A stretch of 64,000 nucleotides of DNA from Falsirhodobacter sp051195255 (GTDB taxonomy: Bacteria > Pseudomonadota > Alphaproteobacteria > Rhodobacterales > Rhodobacteraceae). The number at the start of each line of letters is the position of its first letter. Position 1 is the stretch's first letter. Below the pieces are notes generated by a model. That model saw only the letters and a list, made by a program, of their open reading frames with translations, did no database searches and was not told where the DNA came from. Position numbers and translations under genes: made by a program. The stretch spans positions 275,733 through 339,732 of the forward strand of contig NZ_JBNJLK010000003.1 in assembly GCF_051195255.1 (NCBI RefSeq), given 5' to 3'. Positions 25,771 through 34,614 of this stretch are shown piece after piece.

Positions 25771-27438
25771 ATGCTGCAGATACCCACATGGAAACGGATC
25801 GTGATCTGGTCGCTTTGCGCCCTCGCGATCCTGTTCGCCATTCCCAACGCCTTCTATGGCCGGGTCGAGAACCACAATGACGCGCAAGAGGCGGTGGCCG
25901 CGCAAGGCACCGCCCCCACGCCCGAACAGCAGGCGGCCATCGACGGCTGGCCCAACTGGATGCCGTCCTCGCTGATGAACCTCGGGCTTGACCTGCGGGG
26001 CGGCGCCCATCTGCTGGCCGAGGTGCGGCTGTCGGACGTCTATGCCGACCGCGTGGACGCCCTTTGGCCGGAAATGCGTGACGCCCTGCGCGACGCGCGC
26101 GCCGAGGTGGGCGGCATCCGCCGCGTGGCGTCCGATCCCGGCACGCTGCGCATCCAGATCTCCAACCCCGACGGGATGGCGCAGGCGGTGCAGATCGCCC
26201 AAGGGCTGGCCCAGCCGATCCAGACGCTGACCGGCACCGGGCAAAGCGATCTGGACGTGCAGGGGCAGGGCGACACGCTGACCATCCAGCTGTCGGAAGC
26301 CGAACGCACCGCCACCGACCAGCGCACCATGCAGCAGAGCCTGGAGATCATCCGCCGCCGCGTGGACGAGGTCGGGACCCGCGAGCCCACCATCCAGCGC
26401 CAGGGCGACGACCGCATCCTGATCGAGGTGCCGGGCATCGGGTCCGCGGACGAATTGAAATCCCTGATCGGGACGACGGCGCAGCTGACCTTCAATTCGG
26501 TCGTCAACCGCACCACCGACCCCAACGCGCCGGTGGAGGCGGGGCAGGAGCTGCTGGCGTCCGAGAACGAGCCGGGCGTCTTCTACATCGTGCAGGCCAC
26601 GCCCGTCGTGTCCGGTGAACAGCTGGTCGACGCGCAGCCCGCCTTCGACCAGAACAACGCGCCGGCCGTCAACTTCCGCTTCAACGGCGCGGGCGGGCGC
26701 ATCTTCGGCGACTATACCGCGCAGAACATCGGCCGTCCCTTCGCCATCGTGCTGGACGACAAGGTGATCTCGGCCCCCGTCATCAACTCGGCCATTCCGG
26801 GCGGGTCGGGGATCATCACCGGCAGCTTCACGGTGGAGGATTCGACCGAGCTGGCCGTCCTGCTGCGCGCGGGCGCGCTGCCCGCCGGAATGGACTTCCT
26901 TGAAGAACGGACCATCGGGCCGGAACTGGGGCAGGACAGCATCGACGCGGGGCGCATGGCCTCCATCATCGGGATGGTCGCGGTGGTCGTGTTCATGGTC
27001 GCCTGCTACGGCTGGTTCGGCATGATCGCCAACATCGCGCTGACCATCAACGTGATCGCCATCTTCGCCGTCCTGTCGCTGCTGGGCGCCACGCTGACGC
27101 TTCCGGGCATCGCGGGCATCGTGCTGACGATGGGCACCGCGGTGGACGCCAACGTGCTGATCTTCGAGCGTGTGCGCGAGGAATTGCGCGCCGGCCGCAA
27201 CCCGGTCCGCGCACTGGACGAAGGCTTCCACAAGGCGCTGTCGGCGATCATCGACGCCAACATCACGACCCTGCTGACCGCCGTCATCATGTTCGCCGTC
27301 GGCTCCGGCCCCGTGCGCGGCTTTGCCGTGACGCTGGGGATCGGGATCATCACCTCGATGTTCACCTCCGTCTATGTCGCCCGTTCGCTGATCGCCGCCT
27401 GGTACGCGTGGCGCCGGCCCAAGACCATCACCGTGTAA
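25771..27438 (+). CDS. secD: Protein translocase subunit SecD
   Basis: 555-aa RND-type membrane protein that uses the proton gradient to aid late stages of Sec export. An N-terminal membrane segment (IVIWSLCALAILFAIPNAFYG) is followed by a large periplasmic domain with the LGLDLRGGAHLL motif, then five C-terminal segments containing TAVDANVLIFERVREEL. Lies 25 bp after yajC and 12 bp before secF. Confidence 0.96.
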   Translation: MLQIPTWKRIVIWSLCALAILFAIPNAFYGRVENHNDAQEAVAAQGTAPTPEQQAAIDGWPNWMPSSLMNLGLDLRGGAHLLAEVRLSDVYADRVDALWPEMRDALRDARAEVGGIRRVASDPGTLRIQISNPDGMAQAVQIAQGLAQPIQTLTGTGQSDLDVQGQGDTLTIQLSEAERTATDQRTMQQSLEIIRRRVDEVGTREPTIQRQGDDRILIEVPGIGSADELKSLIGTTAQLTFNSVVNRTTDPNAPVEAGQELLASENEPGVFYIVQATPVVSGEQLVDAQPAFDQNNAPAVNFRFNGAGGRIFGDYTAQNIGRPFAIVLDDKVISAPVINSAIPGGSGIITGSFTVEDSTELAVLLRAGALPAGMDFLEERTIGPELGQDSIDAGRMASIIGMVAVVVFMVACYGWFGMIANIALTINVIAIFAVLSLLGATLTLPGIAGIVLTMGTAVDANVLIFERVREELRAGRNPVRALDEGFHKALSAIIDANITTLLTAVIMFAVGSGPVRGFAVTLGIGIITSMFTSVYVARSLIAAWYAWRRPKTITV

Positions 27439-27450
27439 GGAGAAGCGGAC

Positions 27451-28422
27451 ATGGCCCTTCGTCTGAAGCTTGTTCCCGACAACACGAAGATCGACTTCTT
27501 CCGCTGGCAGTGGCTGACCTTCGGGTCGTCCATCGTCGTCATGCTCGCCTCGTTCGTCATCGTGGCGGTGATGGGGCTGAACTTCGGCATCGACTTCCGC
27601 GGCGGCACGACCATCCGCACGGAATCGTCGCAGCCGGTCGATGTCGGCGCGTATCGCGAGGCGTTGCAGCCCCTGGGCATCGGTGACGTCATCATCACCG
27701 AGGTGTTTGACCCCACCTTCCGCGCCGACCAGCACGTCGCCTCCATCCGGATCGAGGCGCAGGAAGGCAGCAGCGCCGCCAGCACGGAGTCGGTGGAAAA
27801 GGTCAGCACCGCCCTGCGCGGGATCGATCCGTCGATCACCTTCCCTTCGGTCGAATCGGTGGGCCCGAAGGTGTCGGGCGAGCTGGTGCAGTCGGCGGTC
27901 CTCGCCCTCGGCCTCGCGGCGCTGGGGATCGGGATCTACATCTGGTTCCGGTTCGAATGGCAGTTCGCGCTGGGCACGATCCTTGCGTCCGTCCACGATG
28001 TGCTGGTGACGGTGGGCATCCTGTCGCTGTTCCAGATGCGGTTCGACCTGACGACGGTGGCCGCGCTTCTGACCATCCTCGGCTTCTCGGTCAACGACAC
28101 GGTGGTGGTGTTCGACCGGCTGCGGGAAAACCTGCAGAAGTACAAGACCATGCCCCTGCGCGACGTGATGAACCTGTCGGTGAACGAAACGCTGAGCCGG
28201 ACCGTGATGACCGTGGCCACCACGCTGATCGCGCTGTTCGCGCTGCTGATCTTTGGCGGCGACGTGCTGCGCGGCTTCGTGTCGGCCATCATTTTCGGCG
28301 TGCTGCTTGGGACGTATTCGTCGATCTACATGGCCAAGAACCTCGTCCTCTGGATCGGCGTCAATCGGGAGCCGAAGCCGAAATCCAAGGCCGGCACCAA
28401 GTTCGCGGACATCGACGCCTGA
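27451..28422 (+). CDS. secF: Protein translocase subunit SecF
   Basis: 323-aa partner of SecD with six membrane segments. Family motifs: GLNFGIDFRGGTTI after the first segment and FSVNDTVVVFDRLRENLQKY in the fourth to fifth. Start at ATG 27451 with AAGGAG upstream. The stop overlaps the next start by one base, showing tight coupling. Confidence 0.96.
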   Translation: MALRLKLVPDNTKIDFFRWQWLTFGSSIVVMLASFVIVAVMGLNFGIDFRGGTTIRTESSQPVDVGAYREALQPLGIGDVIITEVFDPTFRADQHVASIRIEAQEGSSAASTESVEKVSTALRGIDPSITFPSVESVGPKVSGELVQSAVLALGLAALGIGIYIWFRFEWQFALGTILASVHDVLVTVGILSLFQMRFDLTTVAALLTILGFSVNDTVVVFDRLRENLQKYKTMPLRDVMNLSVNETLSRTVMTVATTLIALFALLIFGGDVLRGFVSAIIFGVLLGTYSSIYMAKNLVLWIGVNREPKPKSKAGTKFADIDA

Positions 28423-28778
28423 TGCCGATGATGGAAGAAATCTCCTACGCCGAGGCGCAGCCGATCGAGGGGTATGGTCCGGGCTTCTTCCGCATCGCGG
28501 GGCAGGCGCTGGAAGGACCGCTTCTGGTGTCGCCGTGGAGCACGATCGCCTGGGGCGGCTATGACGACGTGGCGCCGCTTCTGGCGCTGGCCGAACGGAT
28601 CGACGTGTTGTTCCTCGGCACGGGGACCGACATCGCCCACGCCCCCCGCGCGCTGCGCCAGGCGCTGGAACAGGCCGGCGTGGGGGTGGAGGTCATGTCC
28701 TCCCCCGCCGCGTGCCGGACCTACAACCTGCTGCTGGCCGAAGGTCGCCTGATCGCCGTGGCGCTGATCCCCGTCTAG
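28422..28778 (+). CDS. Mth938-like domain protein (DUF498)
   Basis: 118-aa soluble protein with the Mth938/NDUFAF3-like fold signature: GYGPGFFRIAGQALEGPLLVSP, DVLFLGTGTDI and the C-terminal CRTYNLLLAEGRLIAVALIPV. Homologues routinely sit after secDF in alphaproteobacteria; the mitochondrial relative NDUFAF3 assists complex I assembly. The bacterial role is unclear. The ATG shares its first base with the secF stop. Confidence 0.88.
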   Translation: MPMMEEISYAEAQPIEGYGPGFFRIAGQALEGPLLVSPWSTIAWGGYDDVAPLLALAERIDVLFLGTGTDIAHAPRALRQALEQAGVGVEVMSSPAACRTYNLLLAEGRLIAVALIPV

Positions 28779-28829
28779 CGGGTCTTGACCGGGCGGGCGT
28801 CCTGCGCCATTCCGACCGGCATGGTTCCA

Positions 28830-29876
28830 ATGGACAAACTCGCCCAGATCACGCGCCGCTTCGAGTTTCTCGAGGCGAAGCTGTCCGCGGGCGCCGCACC
28901 GGCCGAGATTGCCGCCCTCAGCCGTGAATACGGCGATCTGAAGCCCGTCGTGACGGAGATCGCCGCCTATCGCCGCGCCCTCGACGATCTGGCCGAGGCG
29001 GAGGCGATGCTGGCCGACCCCGAGATGCGCGCGCTGGCCGAGGATGAGCTCCCCGCCCTGAAGGCCCGCATCCCGCAGATGGAGCAGGCGCTGCGCATCG
29101 CGCTGCTGCCCAAGGACGCTGCCGATGCCCGCCCCGCGATCCTGGAAATCCGCCCCGGCACCGGCGGGGATGAAGCCGCGCTGTTCGCGGCCGACCTGCT
29201 GCGCATGTACCAGCGCTATGCGGAGTCACAGGGCTGGACCTTCCAGATTATCGATCTTGTCGAAAGCGATCTGGGCGGCATCCGCGAATTGACGGCGCTG
29301 GTGCAGGGAGAAGGCGTCTTTGCGCGCCTGAAATACGAATCCGGCGTCCACCGCGTGCAGCGGGTGCCCGAGACCGAGGCGGGCGGGCGCATCCACACCT
29401 CCGCCGCGACGGTGGCGGTGTTGCCCGAGGCCGAGGAGGTGGAGATCGACATTCCCGCCGCCGACATCCGCATCGACACGATGCGCGCCAGCGGGGCGGG
29501 CGGGCAGCACGTGAACACCACGGATTCGGCCGTGCGCATCACGCACATCCCCACGGGCATCGTCGTGACCAGTTCGGAAAAGTCGCAGCACCAGAACCGC
29601 GCCATCGCCATGCAGGTCCTGCGCGCCCGCCTGTACGAGGCGGAGCGCGAACGTACCGACGCCGCCCGTGCCGCCGATCGCAAGGCACAGGTCGGCACCG
29701 GCGACCGGAGCGAGCGCATCCGCACCTACAACTTCCCGCAGGGGCGGCTGACGGATCACCGCATCAACCTGACGCTGTATTCCCTCTCGCAGATCATGGC
29801 GGGCGACCTGACGGGGATCATCGACGCCCTGATCGCGCACGATCAGGCCGCCAAGCTGGCCGAGATGGAGGCATGA
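28830..29876 (+). CDS. prfA: Peptide chain release factor 1
   Basis: 348-aa RF1 that terminates translation at UAA and UAG. The peptidyl-tRNA hydrolysis GGQ motif is Gly224-Gly225-Gln226 (GAGGQHVNTTDSA). The stop-codon recognition element is PET at 180-182 (RVPETEAGGRIHTSA), a P-x-T variant of the usual PAT that is common in alphaproteobacteria as far as I recall. Start at ATG 28830 (MDKLAQI); ATG 28821 is an alternative. It overlaps prmC by 4 bp; PrmC methylates this Gln. Confidence 0.96.
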   Translation: MDKLAQITRRFEFLEAKLSAGAAPAEIAALSREYGDLKPVVTEIAAYRRALDDLAEAEAMLADPEMRALAEDELPALKARIPQMEQALRIALLPKDAADARPAILEIRPGTGGDEAALFAADLLRMYQRYAESQGWTFQIIDLVESDLGGIRELTALVQGEGVFARLKYESGVHRVQRVPETEAGGRIHTSAATVAVLPEAEEVEIDIPAADIRIDTMRASGAGGQHVNTTDSAVRITHIPTGIVVTSSEKSQHQNRAIAMQVLRARLYEAERERTDAARAADRKAQVGTGDRSERIRTYNFPQGRLTDHRINLTLYSLSQIMAGDLTGIIDALIAHDQAAKLAEMEA

Positions 29877-30703
29877 TCGTCGCCGACGCGCTGCGCGCCG
29901 GTGCGGCACGGCTGGCGGCGGCCGGGGTGCCCGACGCTGCCCGCGACGCGCGCTGGCTTCTGGCGCACACCATGGGCTTTGCCCCCGACCGTCTGGTGCT
30001 GCACATGCAGGACGAGGTGGGCGCCCACGCCGCCGCCCGTTTCGACACCGCGCTGACCGCCCGCGAGGCGCGCCAGCCCGTCGCCCAGATCGTGGGTGAA
30101 CGCCTGTTCTGGGGCCGCCGCTTCCGCGTGACGCGCGAGGTGCTGGACCCGCGGCCCGAAACCGAGAGCCTGATCGCACTGGCGCTGGCGGAACCCTTCA
30201 CAAGCGTGCTGGATCTCGGCACCGGCTCGGGTGCCATTGCCCTGACGCTGATGGCCGAAACGGGGGCCACCACCACGGCCACGGACCTGTCGCCCGGCGC
30301 GCTGGCCGTGGCGGGGGAGAATGGGGCGCGTCTGGGCCTGCGCCCGACCTTTGTTCTTTCGGACTGGTTCGCGCGGGTGGAGGGGCGGTTCGACCTCATC
30401 ACCTCCAACCCACCCTATATCGCGGAAGCGGAAATGGCTGCCCTGTCGCCCGAGGTGCGGGACTGGGAGCCGCGCATGGCCCTGACGCCCGGCGGCGACG
30501 GGCTGGACGCCTACCGCGCCATCGCGGCCGGGGCAGGCGCGCATCTGAACCCCAACGGCCGCGTGCTGGTGGAGATCGGCGCCGGTCAGGGGCCGGACGT
30601 GGCGGCGCTGTTTCGCAATGCGGGTCTTGAAGATGTTCGCGTTCATCCCGACATGGATGGAAGGGACCGGGTTGTTTCCGGTCGCACGCCCCGGGCCGGT
30701 TGA
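29873..30703 (+). CDS. prmC: Release factor glutamine methyltransferase
   Basis: 276-aa SAM-dependent methyltransferase modifying the GGQ glutamine of RF1 and RF2. The SAM-binding motif VLDLGTGSGAIALTL and the catalytic NPPY at residues 179-182 (TSNPPYIAEAEM) are present, after an N-terminal helical substrate-binding domain. The start overlaps the prfA stop by 4 bp, fitting co-production with its substrate. Confidence 0.95.
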   Translation: MIVADALRAGAARLAAAGVPDAARDARWLLAHTMGFAPDRLVLHMQDEVGAHAAARFDTALTAREARQPVAQIVGERLFWGRRFRVTREVLDPRPETESLIALALAEPFTSVLDLGTGSGAIALTLMAETGATTTATDLSPGALAVAGENGARLGLRPTFVLSDWFARVEGRFDLITSNPPYIAEAEMAALSPEVRDWEPRMALTPGGDGLDAYRAIAAGAGAHLNPNGRVLVEIGAGQGPDVAALFRNAGLEDVRVHPDMDGRDRVVSGRTPRAG

Positions 30704-30741
30704 AAAACACCGAAAATACGGGGCAAACAGCAATCAGGGTC

Positions 30742-30770
30742 TTGTCAGCACGCGTGCGGGGTGCTTATTG
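30742..30770 (+). promoter_or_regulatory. Candidate promoter for the DUF4167 gene
   Basis: TTGTCA (30742-30747) and TTATTG (30765-30770) are separated by 17 bp in the 196-bp gap between prmC and the DUF4167 gene. The -35 element is good and the -10 element is weak. It would give a leader of about 120 nt. No other structure is obvious in the gap. Confidence 0.3.
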
Positions 30771-30899
30771 GACACACGCGGAGGGTGGACTGGTCAACAG
30801 CGCCCGCGCGGTCACGCCGATGCAGCGCCGAACAACTCGCCCGGGTCGGGCCAGAGTGGGCCGCATACGCAAGGCCAGATATTCGGATACAAGGACAGT

Positions 30900-31577
30900 A
30901 TGCGTTCCTCCAAATCTCGCTCGCGTTCGAAATCGAACCGTCCGCGCCCATTGGGCAACATCATCAACCGCGTCTTCGACAGCTCCGGCCCCGAGGGTAA
31001 GGTGCGTGGCACGCCGCAGCAGATCATCGAGAAGTACCTCGTTCTGGCCCGCGATGCCCAGTTGTCGAACGACCGCGTGGCGGCCGAAGCGTTCCTTCAG
31101 CACGCCGAGCACTACACCCGCATGCTGAGCGAGGCGCAGCGCGAAATGGCGGCCGAACAGGAAGCCCGCCAGCAGCACCACAACCAGAACCAGCAGCATC
31201 ACAACCAGCGCCGCGACGACAACCGCGACCAGCCGCCGCGTCGTGACCGCGAGGATGATCGGCGTGATCGCGACGAGGACCGCCGGGATCACCGTGAAGA
31301 GGTCCGTTCGGAGGACCGCCGCGAGGACGACCGGCGTGAGCAGGAGCCCGTCGAGGCCGTTGCGACGCCGGTCGAGGCCGCGCCCGAGGCGCAGCCGAGC
31401 CTGGATCTGCCGGTCGAAGCGCTGGAGCCGCCGGCCGCCGAAAAGCCGCGCCGTCCGCGTGCGCCCCGTCCGCCCAAGGCCGAAGGGGAGGCTCCGCGCC
31501 GCCAAAACACCCGCCGTCCGCGCAAGAAGCCCGAGGATGCGGCGGACAACAACGGCCCGCGCGAAACCGTGGAATAA
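30900..31577 (+). CDS. DUF4167 domain protein, highly charged
   Basis: 225-aa protein. The N-terminus (about residues 15-80) is the conserved DUF4167 domain: GNIINRVFDSSGPEGKVRGTP, EKYLVLARDAQLSNDRVAAE, LQHAEHYTRML. The rest is low-complexity: a His/Gln/Asn patch, a run of Arg/Asp/Glu repeats (RRDREDDRRDRDEDRRDH) and a Pro/Lys/Arg-rich tail. The basic N-terminus (MRSSKSRSRSKSNRPR) suggests nucleic-acid contact. Alphaproteobacterial family of unknown function. Start at ATG 30900, where homology begins. Confidence 0.82.
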   Translation: MRSSKSRSRSKSNRPRPLGNIINRVFDSSGPEGKVRGTPQQIIEKYLVLARDAQLSNDRVAAEAFLQHAEHYTRMLSEAQREMAAEQEARQQHHNQNQQHHNQRRDDNRDQPPRRDREDDRRDRDEDRRDHREEVRSEDRREDDRREQEPVEAVATPVEAAPEAQPSLDLPVEALEPPAAEKPRRPRAPRPPKAEGEAPRRQNTRRPRKKPEDAADNNGPRETVE

Positions 31578-31580
31578 GAA

Positions 31581-31602
31581 AAGCCGCCTCTCGGGGCGGC
31601 TT
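31581..31602. terminator. Bidirectional terminator between DUF4167 and rsmA genes
   Basis: AAGCCGCC (31581-31588) pairs with GGCGGCTT (31595-31602) around a 6-nt loop, followed on the plus strand by three more T. It lies just after the DUF4167 stop and next to the convergent rsmA stop. Confidence 0.85.
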
Positions 31603-31603
31603 T

Positions 31604-32443
31604 TTACTTGGCGACCTCGCGCGCCAGGGCGCAGAAGCCTTCCAGCGGAATATCCTCCGCCCGGTCGGTGGGGGCGATGCCTGCGGCGATCAGCCGATCC
31701 TCGATGTCCGGCGCCACGCCTTTCAGCGAGGATCGCAGCATCTTGCGCCGCTGGTTGAAGGCCGCCGCCGTTAGCCGCGCCAGCACCGCGCCATCGGCGG
31801 GATAGCGGGGTTCGTTCAGCTTCTTCAGATGCACGACGGCGGAATGTATCTTCGGCGCGGGCGTGAACGCCTCGGGCGGCAGGGTCATCACGATCCGCGC
31901 CTCGGTCCGCCATTGGGCCAGCAGCGCCAGCCGGCCGTAGGCCTTGGACCCGGGCTTCGCCACGATCCGCTCCGCCACCTCTTTCTGGAACATCAGGGTC
32001 AGGCTGTCCCAGAAGGGCGGCCAGACGGCGGGCGTCAGCCAGCGCACCAGCAGTTCCGTTCCCACGTTGTAGGGCAGGTTCGCCACGATCCGGATGGGCC
32101 CGGTCAAGCGGTCGGTCGGGTCGATGGTCAGCGCGTCGGCGTTGATCACCTCCAGCCGGCCGGGATAAGCGTCGGAGATTTCGGCCAGCGCGGGCAGGCA
32201 GCGGGCGTCCTTTTCGATGGCCAGCACGCGCCGCGCCCCTTCGGCCAGAAGGCCGCGCGTCAACCCGCCCGGTCCGGGCCCCACCTCGATCACGTCGGAG
32301 CCGGACAGGTCGCCCGCCATCCGCGCGATCTTGGCCGTCAGGTTCAGGTCCAGCAGGAAATTCTGGCCAAGCTGCTTCTTCGCCACAAGGTCATGCGTCT
32401 TGATGACCTCGCGCAGCGGGGGCAAACCGTCAATCGTGGACAC
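31604..32443 (-). CDS. rsmA: 16S rRNA dimethyladenosine transferase
   Basis: 279-aa KsgA-type methyltransferase that dimethylates two adjacent adenines near the 3' end of 16S rRNA. Motifs: LGQNFLLDLNLTAKI at the N-terminus, SAM-binding IEVGPGPGGLTRGLL, and the catalytic NLPYNVGTELL. Last gene of the lptF-lptG-lptD-surA-pdxA-rsmA operon; its start overlaps pdxA by 14 bp. Confidence 0.95.
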   Translation of the reverse strand: MSTIDGLPPLREVIKTHDLVAKKQLGQNFLLDLNLTAKIARMAGDLSGSDVIEVGPGPGGLTRGLLAEGARRVLAIEKDARCLPALAEISDAYPGRLEVINADALTIDPTDRLTGPIRIVANLPYNVGTELLVRWLTPAVWPPFWDSLTLMFQKEVAERIVAKPGSKAYGRLALLAQWRTEARIVMTLPPEAFTPAPKIHSAVVHLKKLNEPRYPADGAVLARLTAAAFNQRRKMLRSSLKGVAPDIEDRLIAAGIAPTDRAEDIPLEGFCALAREVAK

Positions 32444-33392
32444 GGGCCGCCCCCATTTCCGCCGCCATGCGCAGCGCCGCGATCAGGCTGGAGGGGTTGG
32501 CGATCCCTTGGCCAGCAATGTCGAACGCCGTCCCATGATCGGGCGAGGTTCGGATGAAAGGCAGCCCCAGCGTCACGTTCACCCCGTCGTCAAAGGCGAT
32601 GGTCTTGATCGGGATCAGCGCCTGGTCGTGATACATGCAGACGGCGGCATCATACCGCGCCCGCGCGGCCGGATGGAACATCGTGTCGGCGGGCAGGGGG
32701 CCGGTCAAGGCCATGCCCTCGGCCCGAAGGGTGTCCAGTACGGCGGACAGGCGCAACTCCTCGCGCCCCATGGTGCCGCCTTCACCCGCATGGGGGTTCA
32801 GGCCGGACACGGCGATGCGGGGGGCGGCGATGCCGAAGTCGCGGATCAGCGCGGCGTGGGTGATGCGCAGCGTGTCGGCCAGAAGGTCGTCGGTCAGCGC
32901 CTGCGGCACCTCGGCCAGCGGGATGTGGATCGTCGTCGGCACCACCCGCAACTGGGGGGAGGCGAGCATCATCACCACGCGGTCCACCCCCGCCAGCGCG
33001 GCAAGATATTCGGTGTGGCCGGGATAAGCAAAATCCGCGCCGTCCTTCAGCGCCTTCTTCGAAATGGGGGCAGTGCAGACGCCTGCCACCTGACCCGCCA
33101 GCGCCAGACGCACGGCCATGGCGATCACCTCGATCACGCCGGCGGCGTTGGCGGGATCGGGCTGCCCCGGCACCGCATCGGCGCCGAAGCGGTGGGGCAG
33201 GATGGGCAGGTGATCCGGCGCCACGTCCAGCGCCTCGGCCGGGGTGGCGATCTCGGTCATCTTCATGGCGAAATGACGCGGATCGCCGATCACGAAGAAG
33301 GGCAGGTCCGCGCCCAGCAGAACACGTGCCTTTGCGGCCAGCTCGGGGCCGATGCCCGACGGCTCTCCGCAGGTCAGGGCAACGGGCGTCAC
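32430..33392 (-). CDS. pdxA: 4-hydroxythreonine-4-phosphate dehydrogenase
   Basis: 320-aa NAD-dependent enzyme of the DXP-dependent pyridoxal phosphate pathway. The N-terminal LTCGEPSGIGPELAAKA, the metal-site histidine in PGHTEYLA, the GLNPHAGEGG motif and the MYHDQALIP motif are all present. Overlaps the upstream surA-like gene by 4 bp and rsmA by 14 bp. The surA-pdxA-rsmA order is widely conserved. Confidence 0.95.
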   Translation of the reverse strand: MTPVALTCGEPSGIGPELAAKARVLLGADLPFFVIGDPRHFAMKMTEIATPAEALDVAPDHLPILPHRFGADAVPGQPDPANAAGVIEVIAMAVRLALAGQVAGVCTAPISKKALKDGADFAYPGHTEYLAALAGVDRVVMMLASPQLRVVPTTIHIPLAEVPQALTDDLLADTLRITHAALIRDFGIAAPRIAVSGLNPHAGEGGTMGREELRLSAVLDTLRAEGMALTGPLPADTMFHPAARARYDAAVCMYHDQALIPIKTIAFDDGVNVTLGLPFIRTSPDHGTAFDIAGQGIANPSSLIAALRMAAEMGAARVHD

Positions 33393-34585
33393 GGCGTGCG
33401 GATCAGTGCGCTGTCACGCAGCTGGCTCAGATACACCGCCGACCGGGCGTTCAGCTGCTGGTTCAGCAACTGCCCCCGGATCGCGTCACGATCGACCGCT
33501 TTTTCCGTGATCGGACGCCGGGCGCAGACCATCAGAAGCGAGGGCTGGCCACCGACCGTCACCACGGCCGTCTCGTTCTGGTCCAGACCCGACACGGCCG
33601 ACAGTTCGGCCGGAAGGCCCGCCTCGGCGCGCGTTTCGCGCTGCACGGCCACACCGTCGCGGCGGGCCTGAGTGTAAAGGTCGTTGCAGCCGTCCACCCG
33701 GCCGTTGATCTGTGCGGCCGCCCCCGTGGGGTTGTCGGCCGGAAGCGGGTAACGCGCGATCTCCACCTCGGTCGGGCGCTTGGTGGGGGCGGTTTCCTGG
33801 CGGTCGCGCAACTGGAACAGCGCGACGGCGTTGGGAATCTGCAGCGGCTGGGTCACGCCGCCGGGCGGCAGGCTCATGAACACCGATTGCAGTCCGGGCG
33901 GCAGGTTCGACAGCGGCATCCATTCCAGCGCACCGCCATTCGCGCTGGACGGGGTGGCGGAATACTGGCGGGCGAACTCGGCGAAGCTTTCCCCGGCCTC
34001 GACGCGGCGGGCGATGTCCTCAGCCGCGTTCATGGCTTGGTTTTCCTGCCCCGGGGGCACCGGCATGATCAGTTCCGACAACAGGACGCGCACGTTTGCC
34101 GCCTGCTTTTCCGCCTCGACCGCGCGGTCGATGTCGGCGTCGCTGATGACGACGGTGGACGCGTACTTCTGGCGGATCACCGCGCGCCACACGACGCCCG
34201 CGCGCACAAAATCGCGAAAGGTCGTGCGGTCCACGCCAGCGGATTCGATCTGGGTGATGAACTGGTCGGCGGTGAAGTTCGCACGCTGGGCGAACTCCTC
34301 CATCCCCTGCTGCACCTCCTCGTCCGAGGCGGTGATGCCCATCTGCTTGGCGGCGTCCAGACGCAGACGATCCTCGATCAGGCCGTTCTCGGCCTGCTTG
34401 GCAATGTCGCCGGGCGCGCGCAGAAGGGTCAGGAACTGCCGGCGCTGCGCCAGCTCCCACTCCGTCACGGCGCTGCCGTTCACGATCACATGGGGGGCGA
34501 ACAGGTTCTGCGCCAGAACCGGCGTTCCCGCACCAAGGCCCGACACGAGCGCGGTCGTCAGAAGCGGAAGGATATAACGGGTCAT
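33389..34585 (-). CDS. surA: SurA-like periplasmic chaperone / peptidyl-prolyl isomerase
   Basis: 398-aa exported protein. A signal peptide (residues 1-25, cleavage near VLA-QN) is followed by a SurA N-terminal chaperone domain (VIVNGSAVTEWELAQRRQFL, IEDRLRLDAAKQMGI) and one parvulin-type domain (SFAEFARQYSATPSSANGGALEWMPLSNLPP). SurA helps outer-membrane proteins, notably LptD, fold. Its gene follows lptD by 29 bp, consistent with that role. Confidence 0.88.
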   Translation of the reverse strand: MTRYILPLLTTALVSGLGAGTPVLAQNLFAPHVIVNGSAVTEWELAQRRQFLTLLRAPGDIAKQAENGLIEDRLRLDAAKQMGITASDEEVQQGMEEFAQRANFTADQFITQIESAGVDRTTFRDFVRAGVVWRAVIRQKYASTVVISDADIDRAVEAEKQAANVRVLLSELIMPVPPGQENQAMNAAEDIARRVEAGESFAEFARQYSATPSSANGGALEWMPLSNLPPGLQSVFMSLPPGGVTQPLQIPNAVALFQLRDRQETAPTKRPTEVEIARYPLPADNPTGAAAQINGRVDGCNDLYTQARRDGVAVQRETRAEAGLPAELSAVSGLDQNETAVVTVGGQPSLLMVCARRPITEKAVDRDAIRGQLLNQQLNARSAVYLSQLRDSALIRTP

Positions 34586-34614
34586 TCTGTCTTCTCTCGT
34601 CTTCGTGCGGGCGT

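Noticed and set aside
29361..29375. Release factor 1 with an aberrant recognition motif (PET instead of PAT)
   Set aside because: P-x-T variants are common in alphaproteobacterial RF1, and an RF2 would have SPF; no recoding is implied.
31200..31350. Tandem DNA repeat in the DUF4167 gene
   Set aside because: The repetition reflects Arg/Asp/Glu codon usage in a charged low-complexity segment; units are irregular and not a true tandem array.
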